Assembly: GCA_963738665.1 (NCBI GenBank)
Contig: CAVTXL010000004.1
Coordinates: forward strand, 207,032 to 271,031
DNA length: 64,000 nucleotides
From: JABDGM01 sp963738665
GTDB lineage: Bacteria > Planctomycetota > Planctomycetia > Pirellulales > Lacipirellulaceae
Direction: 5' to 3'
In this document: positions 6,805 through 16,866 of the stretch, in pieces
Position numbering within the stretch: position 1 is the stretch's first letter
How the letters are laid out: each line of letters starts with the position of its first letter
Notes under the pieces: generated by a model
What the model was told of the DNA's origin: nothing
The model's database searches: none
Seen by the model: only the letters and a program-made list of their open reading frames with translations
Program-made: the position numbers and the translations under genes

Positions 6805-9357
6805 TCACCACTTCGCCATATCCGCTAAAAGCTGCCGCCACTCTTCACGGCTGAACGCAGTGGTCGTCGTAAAATCGGCATCCGCCGGCAGGCGGTCAAA
6901 GGCTGTCTGCGCCTGTTGTACGGCGCCGCGGGCCTTTTCCGGCTGGTCCAGTCGTCGCCAGCAATTCGATATTTGAACGAACGTCTCGAGCACAAACGGG
7001 TCACTCGGATATAACGAGGAAACGTAGGAATAGGCGTTTATCGCCTCGTTGTAGCGCTTCAATTCAAACAGCACGGCCCCGGCGAGCATATAACAATTGC
7101 GAATCATGGCCGACTTCATCGGATCGCCGTGCACGTTCTGGTCTTCGACTGTGATGCTCTTTCGCACGTCGACAAAGTATGCCAGCGCCGTTTCCAAGTA
7201 TTTTGCCGCCAGCTCCTCATTTTTGACCCGTTCCCCCGCCGCGGCCGCCGGCTGGTCCTGGTCTTCCTGGTCTCGCAATTGCTCGGCCAGCCCCAGATAG
7301 GCCTCTCCGACGACGTATCGGGCCACCAGCGTCTGCGGATCTCCTTTGTACCGTTCGATCGCCTCTTCCAGCGAGCCGATCGCCCGCTCGTAGTCGCCCT
7401 TTTCATATTGCAGCAGGCCCAGCTCGAACTTCGAGTCTTTCCATTCAGCGCTGCTTGGTTTCAATTCGCTGCCGGTGATATTCTCCGTGAGCAGCTCTTC
7501 GGCCGCGTCGAGGTCGCCGCGATACCAATTTGCTTTCGCACAATCGATTCGCGCCTGGTACGTCGCGCTATCGGTTGGATGAAACTCGACGCACTCCTCA
7601 AAGGCGGCCACGCTCTGCGGAATCTTGCCCAGGGCCAAGTAAGATTGGCCCAGCCGCAACAGCGCTTGCGCGTTGCGCAGCTCGGCCGCATTGGCCAGGA
7701 ATTTGTTCAACAACAGGATCGCCCGCGAAAAGCTGTGACCCAGGTAGTAATCTTCGGCGCCGGTCCACAGGTCGTTGACGTACGCCTCCGTGGCAAACCG
7801 CAGTTCGGCCAACTGTTCGTACGCGGCACCCGCCTCGCGGAAATGGCGCAAGCCTTCCGTACGAACGGGGCTCGGCGCCCACGGGTCCTCCGACGCCTGG
7901 CCCAGTAACCGCTGCCCCCAGAGTTGCAGTGTTTCGCCCCGATAGCGCAGCTCTTCGGCCCGCGAAAACAGAGGAGTAAACTTTCCCAGTAGCGCTAAGG
8001 CGTCCTCGAAACGTTCCCGCTTTACGTAGTCGGACAGAGCCGCCAGCAGCCGCTCTCGAACGCCTGAGATTGGCAAAGCCAGGCTGCGATAAGTGGCTTG
8101 GCTGTTGATCCAATCCAGTACGCGCCGATAGCCTATGAGCGCATTCTCAAAGTCACCCGCATCGCGCAGCAAGTCGGCCTCATTGAGCGCGGCGGCGACC
8201 CCCTCCGGTGTATCGCCGTAAAGTTGACGTAGCCCCCTAAACTCGCGCAAATGCACCGCAGTGTCGCCCTTCAACTGCATGGCGCTGCCCCGCAGATAAG
8301 CGGCACGACGCACCACGAGCGGATCAGCCTTAGCCTGGGCTGCAGCTTCGTCGATCCAGCCGACCGCTTCGTCTAACTTCGGCGTCGCGTGCGCAAGCGC
8401 ACCGCCGCGCTCCTGTGGATCGCTCTTGCCCATGGCGGCTTCGATCTCGCCCAGCGTCACTTGCGCTCGAGTCAGAAGAACATTGACCGACCGGCCGATC
8501 TCGGGCGATATCTCATCCAGCGATTGGCGCGCTTCCTCAAATCGGCCGAGCCGCGCCAGACAAGTGGCCCGGTCCATTAGCGCTTCGGCCCGCTCACTTG
8601 CCGGCAGTGACGCATTTTCGAGGGCCTTATTGCTATGGGCCAGCGCCCGTTCCAACTCGGGTTCGGGCATCGCCAAGCACGTATGCGCGAGCAGGCGATG
8701 AATCGCCCACGTCATCGGCCCCTCGTGATCGCCCTCAGCCTCCAGCATCCGGTCGAGGATTTCCATGCCTTCTTCGGGCTGGTTGCTCTCGATCAGGCTC
8801 TTGCCGAACAGGTACTCCCCGACCTTCTCCCGGCCCGCCGGAAGACCGTACGCCCGCGCCTCTTTCAAATAGCGCGACGCCACGAGAAAATCAACGCGGC
8901 GCTTGTCCGCTGTCGTCGCTTGCTCCGCGTCGAGCGTCTTGATCGCGCCCAACACAAATAGCGGACCGCCGTATTCCTTGTTTTCCAACAGGCCGCTCGT
9001 CAGCATGCGGCTGACCATCGCGCGGGCCTGCTCCGTTTGTCCCTTGTCAAGCGCGTCGAGCGCCACCTGCAAAGGCACCTGCCCGCTGCGCAGCGCCGCA
9101 CGCGCTAGAACGATCCAGGCCGTCACCGTCCCCAGCACGATTCCCGCAATCGCACCCGCAATCAGGCCGCGGCGCAACCAGTGCCCGCCCGCCCAAATTT
9201 GGATCTTGCCCACCAATGGCAGCGACCGCAACAGCGATATAATTCGCCCCCCCGCCGCTGCTACCGTCTCGTCGCCGTGCGCGTCTTCTTGCTTATCTCG
9301 CTGCTTGGAATCCAAAGACAAGTTGGCAACCTTTGCACACGTTCGACGTCGCGCCAT
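6805..9357 (-). CDS. Large TPR-repeat membrane-anchored protein
   Basis: From ATG at 9357 the product is about 850 residues. After a charged cytoplasmic N-terminus there is one membrane segment (IAGAIAGIVLGTVTAWIVLA), then a long array of TPR-type helical pairs, for example VPLQVALDALDKGQTEQARA, FELGLLQYEKGDYERAIGSL and NEAINAYSYVSSLYPSDPFV. It probably acts as a protein-interaction scaffold outside the membrane. A longer frame reaches 9528, but the added residues look random and the internal ATG precedes a basic start. Similar TPR proteins are common in planctomycetes; the link to the flagellum is only by position. Confidence 0.8.
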   Translation of the reverse strand: MARRRTCAKVANLSLDSKQRDKQEDAHGDETVAAAGGRIISLLRSLPLVGKIQIWAGGHWLRRGLIAGAIAGIVLGTVTAWIVLARAALRSGQVPLQVALDALDKGQTEQARAMVSRMLTSGLLENKEYGGPLFVLGAIKTLDAEQATTADKRRVDFLVASRYLKEARAYGLPAGREKVGEYLFGKSLIESNQPEEGMEILDRMLEAEGDHEGPMTWAIHRLLAHTCLAMPEPELERALAHSNKALENASLPASERAEALMDRATCLARLGRFEEARQSLDEISPEIGRSVNVLLTRAQVTLGEIEAAMGKSDPQERGGALAHATPKLDEAVGWIDEAAAQAKADPLVVRRAAYLRGSAMQLKGDTAVHLREFRGLRQLYGDTPEGVAAALNEADLLRDAGDFENALIGYRRVLDWINSQATYRSLALPISGVRERLLAALSDYVKRERFEDALALLGKFTPLFSRAEELRYRGETLQLWGQRLLGQASEDPWAPSPVRTEGLRHFREAGAAYEQLAELRFATEAYVNDLWTGAEDYYLGHSFSRAILLLNKFLANAAELRNAQALLRLGQSYLALGKIPQSVAAFEECVEFHPTDSATYQARIDCAKANWYRGDLDAAEELLTENITGSELKPSSAEWKDSKFELGLLQYEKGDYERAIGSLEEAIERYKGDPQTLVARYVVGEAYLGLAEQLRDQEDQDQPAAAAGERVKNEELAAKYLETALAYFVDVRKSITVEDQNVHGDPMKSAMIRNCYMLAGAVLFELKRYNEAINAYSYVSSLYPSDPFVLETFVQISNCWRRLDQPEKARGAVQQAQTAFDRLPADADFTTTTAFSREEWRQLLADMAKW

Positions 9358-9594
9358 TGCGCACCTGCGCCGCGATGTCGGGCGGCGCAGGAACGGCCAG
9401 CGCAAGCGGCCGAAAACTAGGAGAAGAGCGGCCGGCTTGTACAACAACCCGCCGTCAAATGTCAATGGCCAAAGCGACACGATGCCAGCGGAGATAGCTG
9501 AAAGCGGTCGAAACCAGAACGACCGCAAAGCGAACGGCCATCAACCGGCACGCGCTCGCGCCGATCGCACGCGTGTTCACAGCGGCGAATGGCG

Positions 9595-10380
9595 CTATCG
9601 CTCCACGGCTCGCTTACTGACTTCCGCTCCGCCGCCGCAAACGAGCTCCATCATCCACCCGTTCAGATCCGACAACATGCCGGTCGTCAACTCGTCGTCG
9701 CCTGGATACTGACGCAAAGCGACGACGCAGCCGGCGGAGTGCATCAATCGCAGATCGCGGCAAACGTGATCTTCCGGGTACTTGCGGCTCGCCCGGCAAG
9801 CGCACACAAGGCAGGGCAATCGCCGCAGCTCGTTGACTCTTCGTAGCGGGCAATATCGCGTCGGCAGCGGACCGCCCAGCGTTGCCACGCCGGCGAACCA
9901 CTCCGGGTGATTCCATCCAATTCGCACGGCCATCGTCCCACCCGCGTTGACCCCGGCGAGAAAGACGCGCTCCGCGTGGATGTTGAACCGCTCCTGCGCC
10001 GCCACGATCGAAAGCAAAACCCGCGTTTCCGCTTCGGCAATTTCATCCTCCGTCTGCTGCCAATTAAACTCGGGCCGACGAGTCGAGAGGGACGACGTTC
10101 CCCGCGGCGCCACGGCGACGAAATTCTGCAAGCTCAAGTGCGGCATCACGCGCCGCAGTTGCTGCTCATTGCCGGCCCGGCCGTGCAGCCATACCACCAG
10201 CGGGTAGGCGTAACCCGGCTCGTAGTGGAGCGGGGCAAATGTCGTGTGGGGCGGCGTGACGGCGATCGCCGGCCGCTGCCGAACGCCGTGGACCAGCCAG
10301 GTCACTGAATTTGCATCGTTTACGCTCGAATGGGCCGGGGGTGACAACAGTTTCTCTGCGGCAAAGGCGATTCGATTCAT
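9595..10380 (-). CDS. Alpha/beta-hydrolase-fold protein lacking nucleophile and histidine
   Basis: The 261-residue product has the phospholipase/carboxylesterase layout: an oxyanion-type segment YPLVVWLHGRAGNEQQL, a nucleophile elbow region HAERVFLAGVNAGGTMAVRI and LGGPLP. Where the family has GxSxG this protein has GVNAG, so the Ser is Asn. Near the C-terminus, where related proteins read YPG-G-HELT, it reads YPGDDELTTGMLSDLNGWMM, so the His is Asp. It is therefore likely a non-catalytic relative, perhaps binding or regulatory (inference). It is followed on the same strand by the TPR gene. Confidence 0.75.
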   Translation of the reverse strand: MNRIAFAAEKLLSPPAHSSVNDANSVTWLVHGVRQRPAIAVTPPHTTFAPLHYEPGYAYPLVVWLHGRAGNEQQLRRVMPHLSLQNFVAVAPRGTSSLSTRRPEFNWQQTEDEIAEAETRVLLSIVAAQERFNIHAERVFLAGVNAGGTMAVRIGWNHPEWFAGVATLGGPLPTRYCPLRRVNELRRLPCLVCACRASRKYPEDHVCRDLRLMHSAGCVVALRQYPGDDELTTGMLSDLNGWMMELVCGGGAEVSKRAVER

Positions 10381-10685
10381 TTTCTACCGGAGGTTGTGTG
10401 TGAAGTTGGGTCAGCCCGAATGCGGTAGCAGGCTCACGGGCCGAGGATGACCCGGGGAATGGACGCACGCGCTCTCAGCGAATCACGTGCTAGCAGAAAA
10501 ATCATGCGGGGGTGGGTTTACTCCCAGGCAGGTCTTCACGATCCGCGGACTGTAATCGACGAGTGAAATGCTGTCAACGGCACTAACGCTCGTGCCAACC
10601 AGCGAATTTCACGACCCCCTAGCGGCCATCGGCGAAACGGCACGTCCCGCGATGCGAGTCGCACCCGTCATTCGTCATTCCCCCG
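10381..10685. other. Intergenic region between hydrolase-like gene and mdh
   Basis: No convincing coding frame. Near 10664-10677 there is a short CATTCGT/CATTCCC heptamer pair related to the repeats at 44.4 kb. No clear promoter or terminator is visible. Confidence 0.5.
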
Positions 10686-11627
10686 TCACACCAGTTCCGC
10701 CATTTTGGCAACTAACTGCTTGACTGCGTCCACGCTTTTGCGAAATGCCGCCTGCTCCTCCGGCGTCAATTTCAATTCGATGACTCGTTCCACGCCGCTG
10801 CCACCCAGCACAATCGGCACGCCGACATAAAACCCGCCCACGCCGTACTCTTTGTCGCAGTAGGCCGCGCACGGAATCAATCGCTTCTTGTCGCGGACGA
10901 CCGCCTCCACCATCTGCGCCGTCGCCGCCGCCGGCGCATAATACGCGCTCCCCGATTTCAAGAGAGACACGATCTCAGCCCCGCCGTTTCGCGCGCGGTC
11001 GATGATTTCATCCAGCCGCTGGCGGTCGATCAACTGCGTGACCGGTATGCCGCCGACTGACGTGCAGCTCGGAAGCGGCACCATCGTGTCACCGTGCCCG
11101 CCCATGAGCAATGCCGATACGTCCTCCACGCTCACGCCCAGCTCCAGCGCCAGAAACGTGCGATAGCGGGCCGTATCCAATACGCCGGCCTGGCCGAGCA
11201 CCCGCTTTGGCTCAAAGCCCGTCACTTGCAGCGCCCGCTGCACCATCGCATCCAGCGGATTGCTGACCACAATCACGACGGCGTGCTCGCTCGTCTTGCG
11301 GACCTGCTCGCACACAGCCGTCATGATTTTGGCATTCGTCGCCAGCAAATCATCGCGGCTCATGCCGGGCTTCCGCGGAATGCCGGCGGTGATGACGACC
11401 ACGTCGCTGCCAACCGTGTCCGAGTAATCGGTCGTGCCGACGATGTGCGAATCAAAGCCGACAATCGGCGACGCCTGCATCAAGTCGAGCGATTTGCCTT
11501 TCGGCATCGACTCGGTCTGCGGAATATCGAGCAAAACGATGTCACCCAACTCCGCCGCCGCACACCAATGGGCGCACGTCGCCCCCACATTCCCGGCCCC
11601 AACAATCGTGATCTTCGCGCGTCGCAT
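10686..11627 (-). CDS. mdh: Malate dehydrogenase
   Basis: The 313-residue product is the LDH-like NAD-dependent malate dehydrogenase size. Visible are the dinucleotide motif ITIVGAGNVGATCA, Asp in VLLDIPQTES for NAD, the substrate Arg loop IPRKPGMSRDDLL, VVSNPLDAMV, and the catalytic His in LLMGGHGDTMVPL. It converts malate and oxaloacetate in the TCA cycle. A longer frame begins at 11750, but ATG at 11627 gives the normal N-terminus (MRRAKITIVGAG) and has GGGGAGG a few bases upstream. The aconitase gene at 38-40.7 kb belongs to the same pathway but is unlinked. Confidence 0.96.
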   Translation of the reverse strand: MRRAKITIVGAGNVGATCAHWCAAAELGDIVLLDIPQTESMPKGKSLDLMQASPIVGFDSHIVGTTDYSDTVGSDVVVITAGIPRKPGMSRDDLLATNAKIMTAVCEQVRKTSEHAVVIVVSNPLDAMVQRALQVTGFEPKRVLGQAGVLDTARYRTFLALELGVSVEDVSALLMGGHGDTMVPLPSCTSVGGIPVTQLIDRQRLDEIIDRARNGGAEIVSLLKSGSAYYAPAAATAQMVEAVVRDKKRLIPCAAYCDKEYGVGGFYVGVPIVLGGSGVERVIELKLTPEEQAAFRKSVDAVKQLVAKMAELV

Positions 11628-11973
11628 GATCCCAGCCTCCCCAATTTCACTTAACTCGCCAGAGCTTCCGAAACTCGCAATTCTCGTCCGCTTAAAGCGC
11701 CAGCGTGAGTATTGCGCTTTGCCTGCCGTCATGCAAGTGCCCGAATGCAACCACGAAAACCCCGAGAATTCCAGTACGACAATTGCTGTCAGCCGCGTGA
11801 ACTGACGACGCTGGACGCCCTAGACAACCGAGATGGTTTTTACTAACGTCCCGTCCACTCATCTGTCTTCTCTCTTCATCAACTTTTCATCGTTGGCTCG
11901 CGCCGGCGTGCCGCGGTCTGCATTTGTCGACCGCGCCGCAGCCGTTGCGCACGCCAACCCACGGGAGTCGATC

Positions 11974-14070
11974 GTGGCATCCGGTATCGCGACTGCGCCT
12001 TCAGCCGGACTGATTTCGCGCAGCCAAGACCTGATTCTGCCTGTGGCCATCATCGCCAGCGTGCTGGTGATCATGGTGCCGCTCCCTGCTGCACTGATGG
12101 ACGTGCTGCTGGCCGGCAACATCACGCTGGCCGTCCTCGTGCTGCTGACTACGATCTACGTCAAGACGCCGCTCGAATTCAGCGTCTTCCCCTCGATGCT
12201 GTTGGCCACGACCCTCGCCCGCCTCGTGCTCAACGTCGCCACCACGCGGCTGATTCTCACCCGCGCCGGCGTCGAAGGCAAAACGGCGGCCGGCCACGTC
12301 GTGATGTCGTTCGCCGATTTCGTCGCCGGCGATGGCAAGATCGTCGTTGGCCTGATCATCTTCGTGATCATCATCGTGATCCAATTCGTCGTGATCACCA
12401 AGGGCGCCACCCGCATCAGCGAAGTCGCCGCCCGCTTCGCATTAGACGGCATGCCCGGTAAGCAGATGGCGATCGATGCCGACCTCAACGCCGGCATCAT
12501 CGACGAGCGCGAAGCACAGTCGCGCCGCTCCGAAATCACCCGTCAGGCAGACTTTTACGGGGCCATGGATGGTGCCAGCAAGTTCGTCCGCGGCGACGCC
12601 ATCGCCGGCATCATTATCACGCTGATCAACATCATCGGCGGCCTCATCATCGGCATGGCCGAGCACGGCATGGCCCTGGCCGACGCCGCCAAGCTTTACA
12701 CGCAACTGACGATCGGCGATGGCCTCGTCAGCCAGGTGCCCGCGTTCTTGATTTCACTCGCCGCCGGCCTGCTCGTCACGCGCAGCACACAGAAGGCCAA
12801 CATGCCGCGCGAGTTTTTGCAACAGATCTTCGCCCGGCCGCAGGCACTGGCCGTCACCGGCGGCTTCCTCGGGATTCTCGTCTTTACCGGTCTGCCGCGA
12901 ATCCCGCTTCTTACGCTGTGCGCCGCATGCGTCGGCCTCTCCCGAATGATGACGCGCCGTGAGAGCGCGGCTGCTGGCGCCGCCTTCGAGAAGGCACAGC
13001 AAGATAAGAAAGCCAACACACCGGAAGAGCGCGTCGAAGACTACCTCACGGTCGACCCGATGGAAATCGAGCTCGGCGTCGGCCTGATTCGCCTCGCTGA
13101 CCCGAACCGCGGCGGCGACCTGCTCGACCGCGTCCAGCGCGTCCGCCAAAACATTGCCGGCGAAATTGGCATCTTGATGCCCAAGGTCCGCATTCGCGAC
13201 AACATGCGGCTCGATTCGAACACATATCGCATCAAAATCGCCGACATGCCCGTCGCCCAGGCCGAGCTCGAACCGGGCCAACTGCTGGCCATTGATTCCG
13301 GCATGACGACGGGCACGATCGACGGCATCCAGACGAAAGAGCCCGCCTTTGGCTCCGACGCTCGCTGGATCAACCCTGGCCTTTCAGAACGGGCCGAGCT
13401 CTATGGCTACACCGTCGTAGAGCCGGGTGCCGTGCTGGCCACGCATCTCACCGAAATCTGTCGCCGCCACGCCGACGAAATCCTCACCCGCGACGCCACG
13501 AAGCACCTTGTCGATGAATTAAAGACCGCCTCACCGACGGTCGTCAGCGAACTGATCCCGAGCGCTCTGTCACTCGCCGAAGTGCAGGCCATTCTGCACA
13601 TGCTGCTGCGCGAGCAAGTCTCAATACGCCAGCTTGGGCTAATTCTGGAGACACTCGGCGACTATGCGCCGAGATCGAAAGACCCCATTCTCCTCACCGA
13701 ATACGTCCGCCACCGCCTGGCCCGGCAAATCTGCACGCGCTATCGCAATGCTGAAAACGAACTCTACGTCATCGCCTTCGATCCCGGCCTGGAAGACCGC
13801 ATCCGCGCCGGCGTCGAGCACAACGACCGCGGTATGTTCGTCCGACTCTCACCGCAAGCCATCGAGCAAATCTGCCTCGCCGTCCGCAACGAAACCACGA
13901 AGCTAACCGCGACCCACCACGCCCCGATCATCCTGGTTAGCCCCCAAATCCGCGCCGCCGTCAAACGCCTGACCGAAAACCACCTGCCGAATTTGGTGGT
14001 GTTGAGCTTCAACGAAGTCACGAGGGATACGAAGATCGTGACCGTGGGATTAGTCGCTGACCGACCGTGA
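11974..14070 (+). CDS. flhA: Flagellar export gate protein FlhA
   Basis: From GTG at 11974 (preceded by GGGAG) the product is 698 residues, the usual FlhA length; an ATG at 11833 in frame adds 47 residues unlike the family. The N-terminal half has about eight membrane segments (VAIIASVLVIMVPLPAALMD and others) and the FHIPEP signature RISEVAARFALDGMPGKQMA. The C-terminal cytoplasmic part (from about residue 350) contains VDPMEIELGVGLIRLADPN and is the nonameric substrate-docking ring. It forms the core of the flagellar type III export gate. It heads the plus-strand flhA-flhF-flhG-fliA run. Confidence 0.95.
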   Translation: MASGIATAPSAGLISRSQDLILPVAIIASVLVIMVPLPAALMDVLLAGNITLAVLVLLTTIYVKTPLEFSVFPSMLLATTLARLVLNVATTRLILTRAGVEGKTAAGHVVMSFADFVAGDGKIVVGLIIFVIIIVIQFVVITKGATRISEVAARFALDGMPGKQMAIDADLNAGIIDEREAQSRRSEITRQADFYGAMDGASKFVRGDAIAGIIITLINIIGGLIIGMAEHGMALADAAKLYTQLTIGDGLVSQVPAFLISLAAGLLVTRSTQKANMPREFLQQIFARPQALAVTGGFLGILVFTGLPRIPLLTLCAACVGLSRMMTRRESAAAGAAFEKAQQDKKANTPEERVEDYLTVDPMEIELGVGLIRLADPNRGGDLLDRVQRVRQNIAGEIGILMPKVRIRDNMRLDSNTYRIKIADMPVAQAELEPGQLLAIDSGMTTGTIDGIQTKEPAFGSDARWINPGLSERAELYGYTVVEPGAVLATHLTEICRRHADEILTRDATKHLVDELKTASPTVVSELIPSALSLAEVQAILHMLLREQVSIRQLGLILETLGDYAPRSKDPILLTEYVRHRLARQICTRYRNAENELYVIAFDPGLEDRIRAGVEHNDRGMFVRLSPQAIEQICLAVRNETTKLTATHHAPIILVSPQIRAAVKRLTENHLPNLVVLSFNEVTRDTKIVTVGLVADRP

Positions 14071-14132
14071 ACTGTTCATCCGAAAAGGTCCATGCAATTT
14101 GCAGGATGACGGCAGGTCCATCTCCATTTTAC

Positions 14133-14170
14133 ATTTTGCATTTGTTCATTGTACGTTTTGCATTCTTCAA
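14133..14170. repeat. Degenerate AT-rich heptamer repeat between flhA and flhF
   Basis: The segment contains TTTTACA, TTTTGCA, TTTGTTC and GTTTTGC steps with 7-bp spacing, related to the TTTGCAT/TTTGCAA repeats at 6.3, 21.9 and 23.2 kb. It fills the gap before flhF. Confidence 0.5.
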
Positions 14171-14191
14171 ATCTCGAAATAGGCACCGGCA

Positions 14192-15379
14192 ATGGATATT
14201 CGCACCTTCCGCGCCAAAACCATGCGTGACGCCCTCGACCTCGTCCGCCGCGAACTGGGTCCCGCGGCCGCCGTGCTCCACACGCGCGAGCTAAATAGCG
14301 GCCTCTTGGGTCGCATGATCTTCGGCCGCAAGTACGAAGTGGCCGCCTCCTCGGGCGTCAACGTGCCCAGCCGTTTGCCAGCCGCCGCGCAACACTTCGA
14401 GCCAGCCGCCCGCGAAGAGGTTATCGCCTATCGCGAAACGGCCCGCGTCCCCGCCGCCCACCTCGAAGCCGACTACCGCGCCCAATATCGCGACGATTTT
14501 CGCCACCAGGTCGCCGGACAGCTCGATGAGCTTCACGCCATGGTCGAAAAGCTCTGCCAGCGGGCTGCCTCCGCACCGGCCCACGACCTGCCCGAAGCCA
14601 TGTTCCACGTTTTCACCGACATGATCGAGGCTGAGGTCGATGAATCGATCGCCCGCAGTCTGGTCGACCGCATCCGCGCCAGCCGCGACGCCCGCGAGCT
14701 AGTCGACCCCGTCCTCGTTAAGGCCCGCGAGGCCCAATTGCTCGAAGACGACATCAATGTCACCGGTCCAATCATGGCCGACAGCGACACCTGCCGCGTC
14801 GTCGCTCTCATCGGCCCGACGGGCGTCGGCAAAACGACGACCATCGCCAAGCTGGCCGCCAATTACCGCCTCCGCGAAAAACGCCGCGTCGGCCTGATTA
14901 CCGTCGACACCTACCGCGTCGCCGCCGTCGAGCAGCTTCGCACCTACGCCGACATCATCGATCTGCCGATGGAAGTCGTCGCCACCCCCCGCGAAATGCG
15001 CGAGGCCGTCGCTCGCATGAGCCATCTCGACCTCGTTCTGATGGACACCGCCGGCCGCAGCCCGCGCGACGAAGTGCGCATTCAGGAACTCAAATCAATG
15101 CTCGCCGAAGCCGAGCCGGACGCCGTTCACCTCGTGCTCAGCAGCACCGCAGGCGCCAAAAGTCTCGCGGCCACGGCCGAGCGCTTTGCCGACGTCGGCA
15201 CCACGGCACTGCTCTTGACCAAGCTCGATGAGGCCAACAGCCTGGGCCACCTAATCACGCTCCTGCGGGCCTGCCGCCTGCCGGTCAGCTACCTCACCGA
15301 CGGCCAAAACGTCCCCGATGACATCCAAGTCGCCGACCGCCGCCGCCTGGCTTATGCCCTACTCGGAATTGACAGTTGA
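14192..15379 (+). CDS. flhF: Flagellar biosynthesis SRP-type GTPase FlhF
   Basis: A 395-residue protein. The N-terminal basic segment MDIRTFRAKTMRDALDLVRR matches the FlhF start. The C-terminal NG domain has G1 ALIGPTGVGKTTTIAKLAAN, the insertion-box VDTYRVAAVEQLRTYADI, G3 LVLMDTAGRSPRD and G4 LTKLDE. FlhF is related to Ffh and FtsY and controls the site and number of flagella together with FlhG. It is followed by flhG on the same strand. Confidence 0.95.
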   Translation: MDIRTFRAKTMRDALDLVRRELGPAAAVLHTRELNSGLLGRMIFGRKYEVAASSGVNVPSRLPAAAQHFEPAAREEVIAYRETARVPAAHLEADYRAQYRDDFRHQVAGQLDELHAMVEKLCQRAASAPAHDLPEAMFHVFTDMIEAEVDESIARSLVDRIRASRDARELVDPVLVKAREAQLLEDDINVTGPIMADSDTCRVVALIGPTGVGKTTTIAKLAANYRLREKRRVGLITVDTYRVAAVEQLRTYADIIDLPMEVVATPREMREAVARMSHLDLVLMDTAGRSPRDEVRIQELKSMLAEAEPDAVHLVLSSTAGAKSLAATAERFADVGTTALLLTKLDEANSLGHLITLLRACRLPVSYLTDGQNVPDDIQVADRRRLAYALLGIDS

Positions 15380-15431
15380 CCAATTTGAACACACGTCGGT
15401 CGAATGCGCCCGGCAAAACGAGCTTCCTGTG

Positions 15432-15458
15432 TACTCAGTACTCAGTACTCAGTACTCA
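15432..15458. repeat. TACTCAG heptamer tandem repeat
   Basis: TACTCAG occurs three times in perfect tandem (15432-15452), followed by a 6-of-7 match. It lies in the 142-bp gap between flhF and flhG. It has the same period as the other intergenic repeats but an unrelated unit. Confidence 0.85.
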
Positions 15459-15521
15459 TAGAAAACCCAAGTCGCATCCCTGAGTCGCAGTCGAACAAGC
15501 ACCAAGCCGTTGCTCTCCCCA

Positions 15522-16383
15522 TGCCCGACCAGGCCCAACAACTTCGACAGCTTGCCAGGGCAGCCCCGCTGCCAGCGCCCCCGAACCGGCGCGACCGCTC
15601 GTCGTGGCCGTGACGGGCGGCCGGCCTGGTGTCGGCGCGACAACCGCGGCGATAAATCTCGCCGCGGCGCTAGCCGATGCCGGCCAGCGGGTTGTCTTGG
15701 TCGACGCCGCGCTCGCCGAAGCCAACTTGCCGCGCCTCGCCGGCCTCGATCGCCACGCTAATCCGCACGCGCTCCGCGAAGTGCTGGCTGGAAATCGATC
15801 TGCGCTTGCGGCGATGCAGCCCGGGCCAGCCGGGGCGCTTATCCTCGCCGACGACAGCCCGCTGGACCGGTCCCCGGATGACTCACGCCGTACACTGCAG
15901 CGGCTTATCAGTGAACTTCGGAAGCTGGCTGAAGTTGCCGACCTCGTCGTTGTCGACACAGGCAGCGGCATCACACCCTGGACGCGCCGCCTCTGGCAGC
16001 GCGCTTGCCAGGTATTAGTGGTAACAACGTCCGATGACATCGCCCTCCGCGACAGCTATGCCACCATCAAGCTCGCTGCCCATCGTCAGCTCGCCGCGCC
16101 GATCCGCCTACTGATCAATCGGTGCGAGCGGCCCCTCGACGCCGACCTCGCGCATCGCCGGCTGGCGTCCGCGTGCCGGCAACACCTGGGACGCGACGTG
16201 CATGCGCTGCCGTATCTGCCGCTCTACCACGACGAGCGCGGCGACATCAAAACCTGGCCGCGTGTATGGGAACGGCCCAACTCGCCGTTCGGACACGCCG
16301 CGCTGTGGCTGGGCCGCGCCGTTCGCGACGCCCTGGCATCCGCTGCGCCGGCTGCTATCGAAAACGGCTGTCCAGTTCGGTGA
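15522..16383 (+). CDS. flhG: FlhG/MinD-like flagellar number regulator with altered P-loop (one frameshift)
   Basis: The ATG at 15522 gives MPDQAQQLRQLARAA, the DQA..LR motif typical of FlhG N-termini, by which FlhG activates FlhF. After a frame change at about 15560-15590 the sequence continues ARPLVVAVTGGRPGVGATTA and then a MinD/ParA core (AALADAGQRVVLVDAALAEA, ADLVVVDTGSGITP, RIRLLINRC-type strand). A GTG at 15604 could start the second frame alone but would lose the FlhF-contacting motif. The deviant Walker A lysines (KGGxGK) are replaced: GRPGVGAT has Arg at the first and Ala at the second position, so ATP hydrolysis may be lost. Confidence 0.85.
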
Positions 16384-16518
16384 GCGGCCAACAATCCAAA
16401 AAATCTTCTCAAGCCTCCTCACCACAAATGACGATAACTAGGCACATCACACCGCCACGCCCGCAGCCGTCAAATTGGCGGAGCTGCGGCAAGTTTAACG
16501 GCAAGCCTGGGCAAGCTG

Positions 16519-16746
16519 ATGGGTCGACACTATGCTGGAATCCTCGGGCCCCTCGCGATGACCATGGTCATCTGCCGGGGCTGGCTCGATTCCGGCGGCG
16601 TCGAAGGCACGCTCTCCTTGGCTACGTTCAGCTTGATCGCCTTTGCCCTCGTGGGCGCTATTCTCGGGCACATCGCCCAAACCACGATTGACCAATCCGT
16701 GCAGACCAAGCTGGAACAACAGTTAAATAAGAGCGCGGCGGCCTGA
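16519..16746 (+). CDS. Small membrane protein between flhG and fliA
   Basis: A 75-residue product with a hydrophobic stretch near residues 34-52 (TFSLIAFALVGAILGHIA) and a polar C-terminal helix (TTIDQSVQTKLEQQLNKSAA). A weaker hydrophobic segment lies near residues 8-20. Size, orientation and position inside the flagellar run suggest a real gene. I do not recognise a family. Confidence 0.6.
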   Translation: MGRHYAGILGPLAMTMVICRGWLDSGGVEGTLSLATFSLIAFALVGAILGHIAQTTIDQSVQTKLEQQLNKSAAA

Positions 16747-16866
16747 ACTGTCTTCGCGACAACGCACCGATACCCTCGTTGATGTAACACCCGAATGCCG
16801 CCGGACCAGGATGGTCCGGCCACCTGCGGCACGCCAGTGCCGTCACGGCCGATCACGGAGGATTGC

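Noticed and set aside
15456..16040. Minus-strand frame opposite flhG
   Set aside because: Ser/Ala/Arg-rich shadow without motifs.
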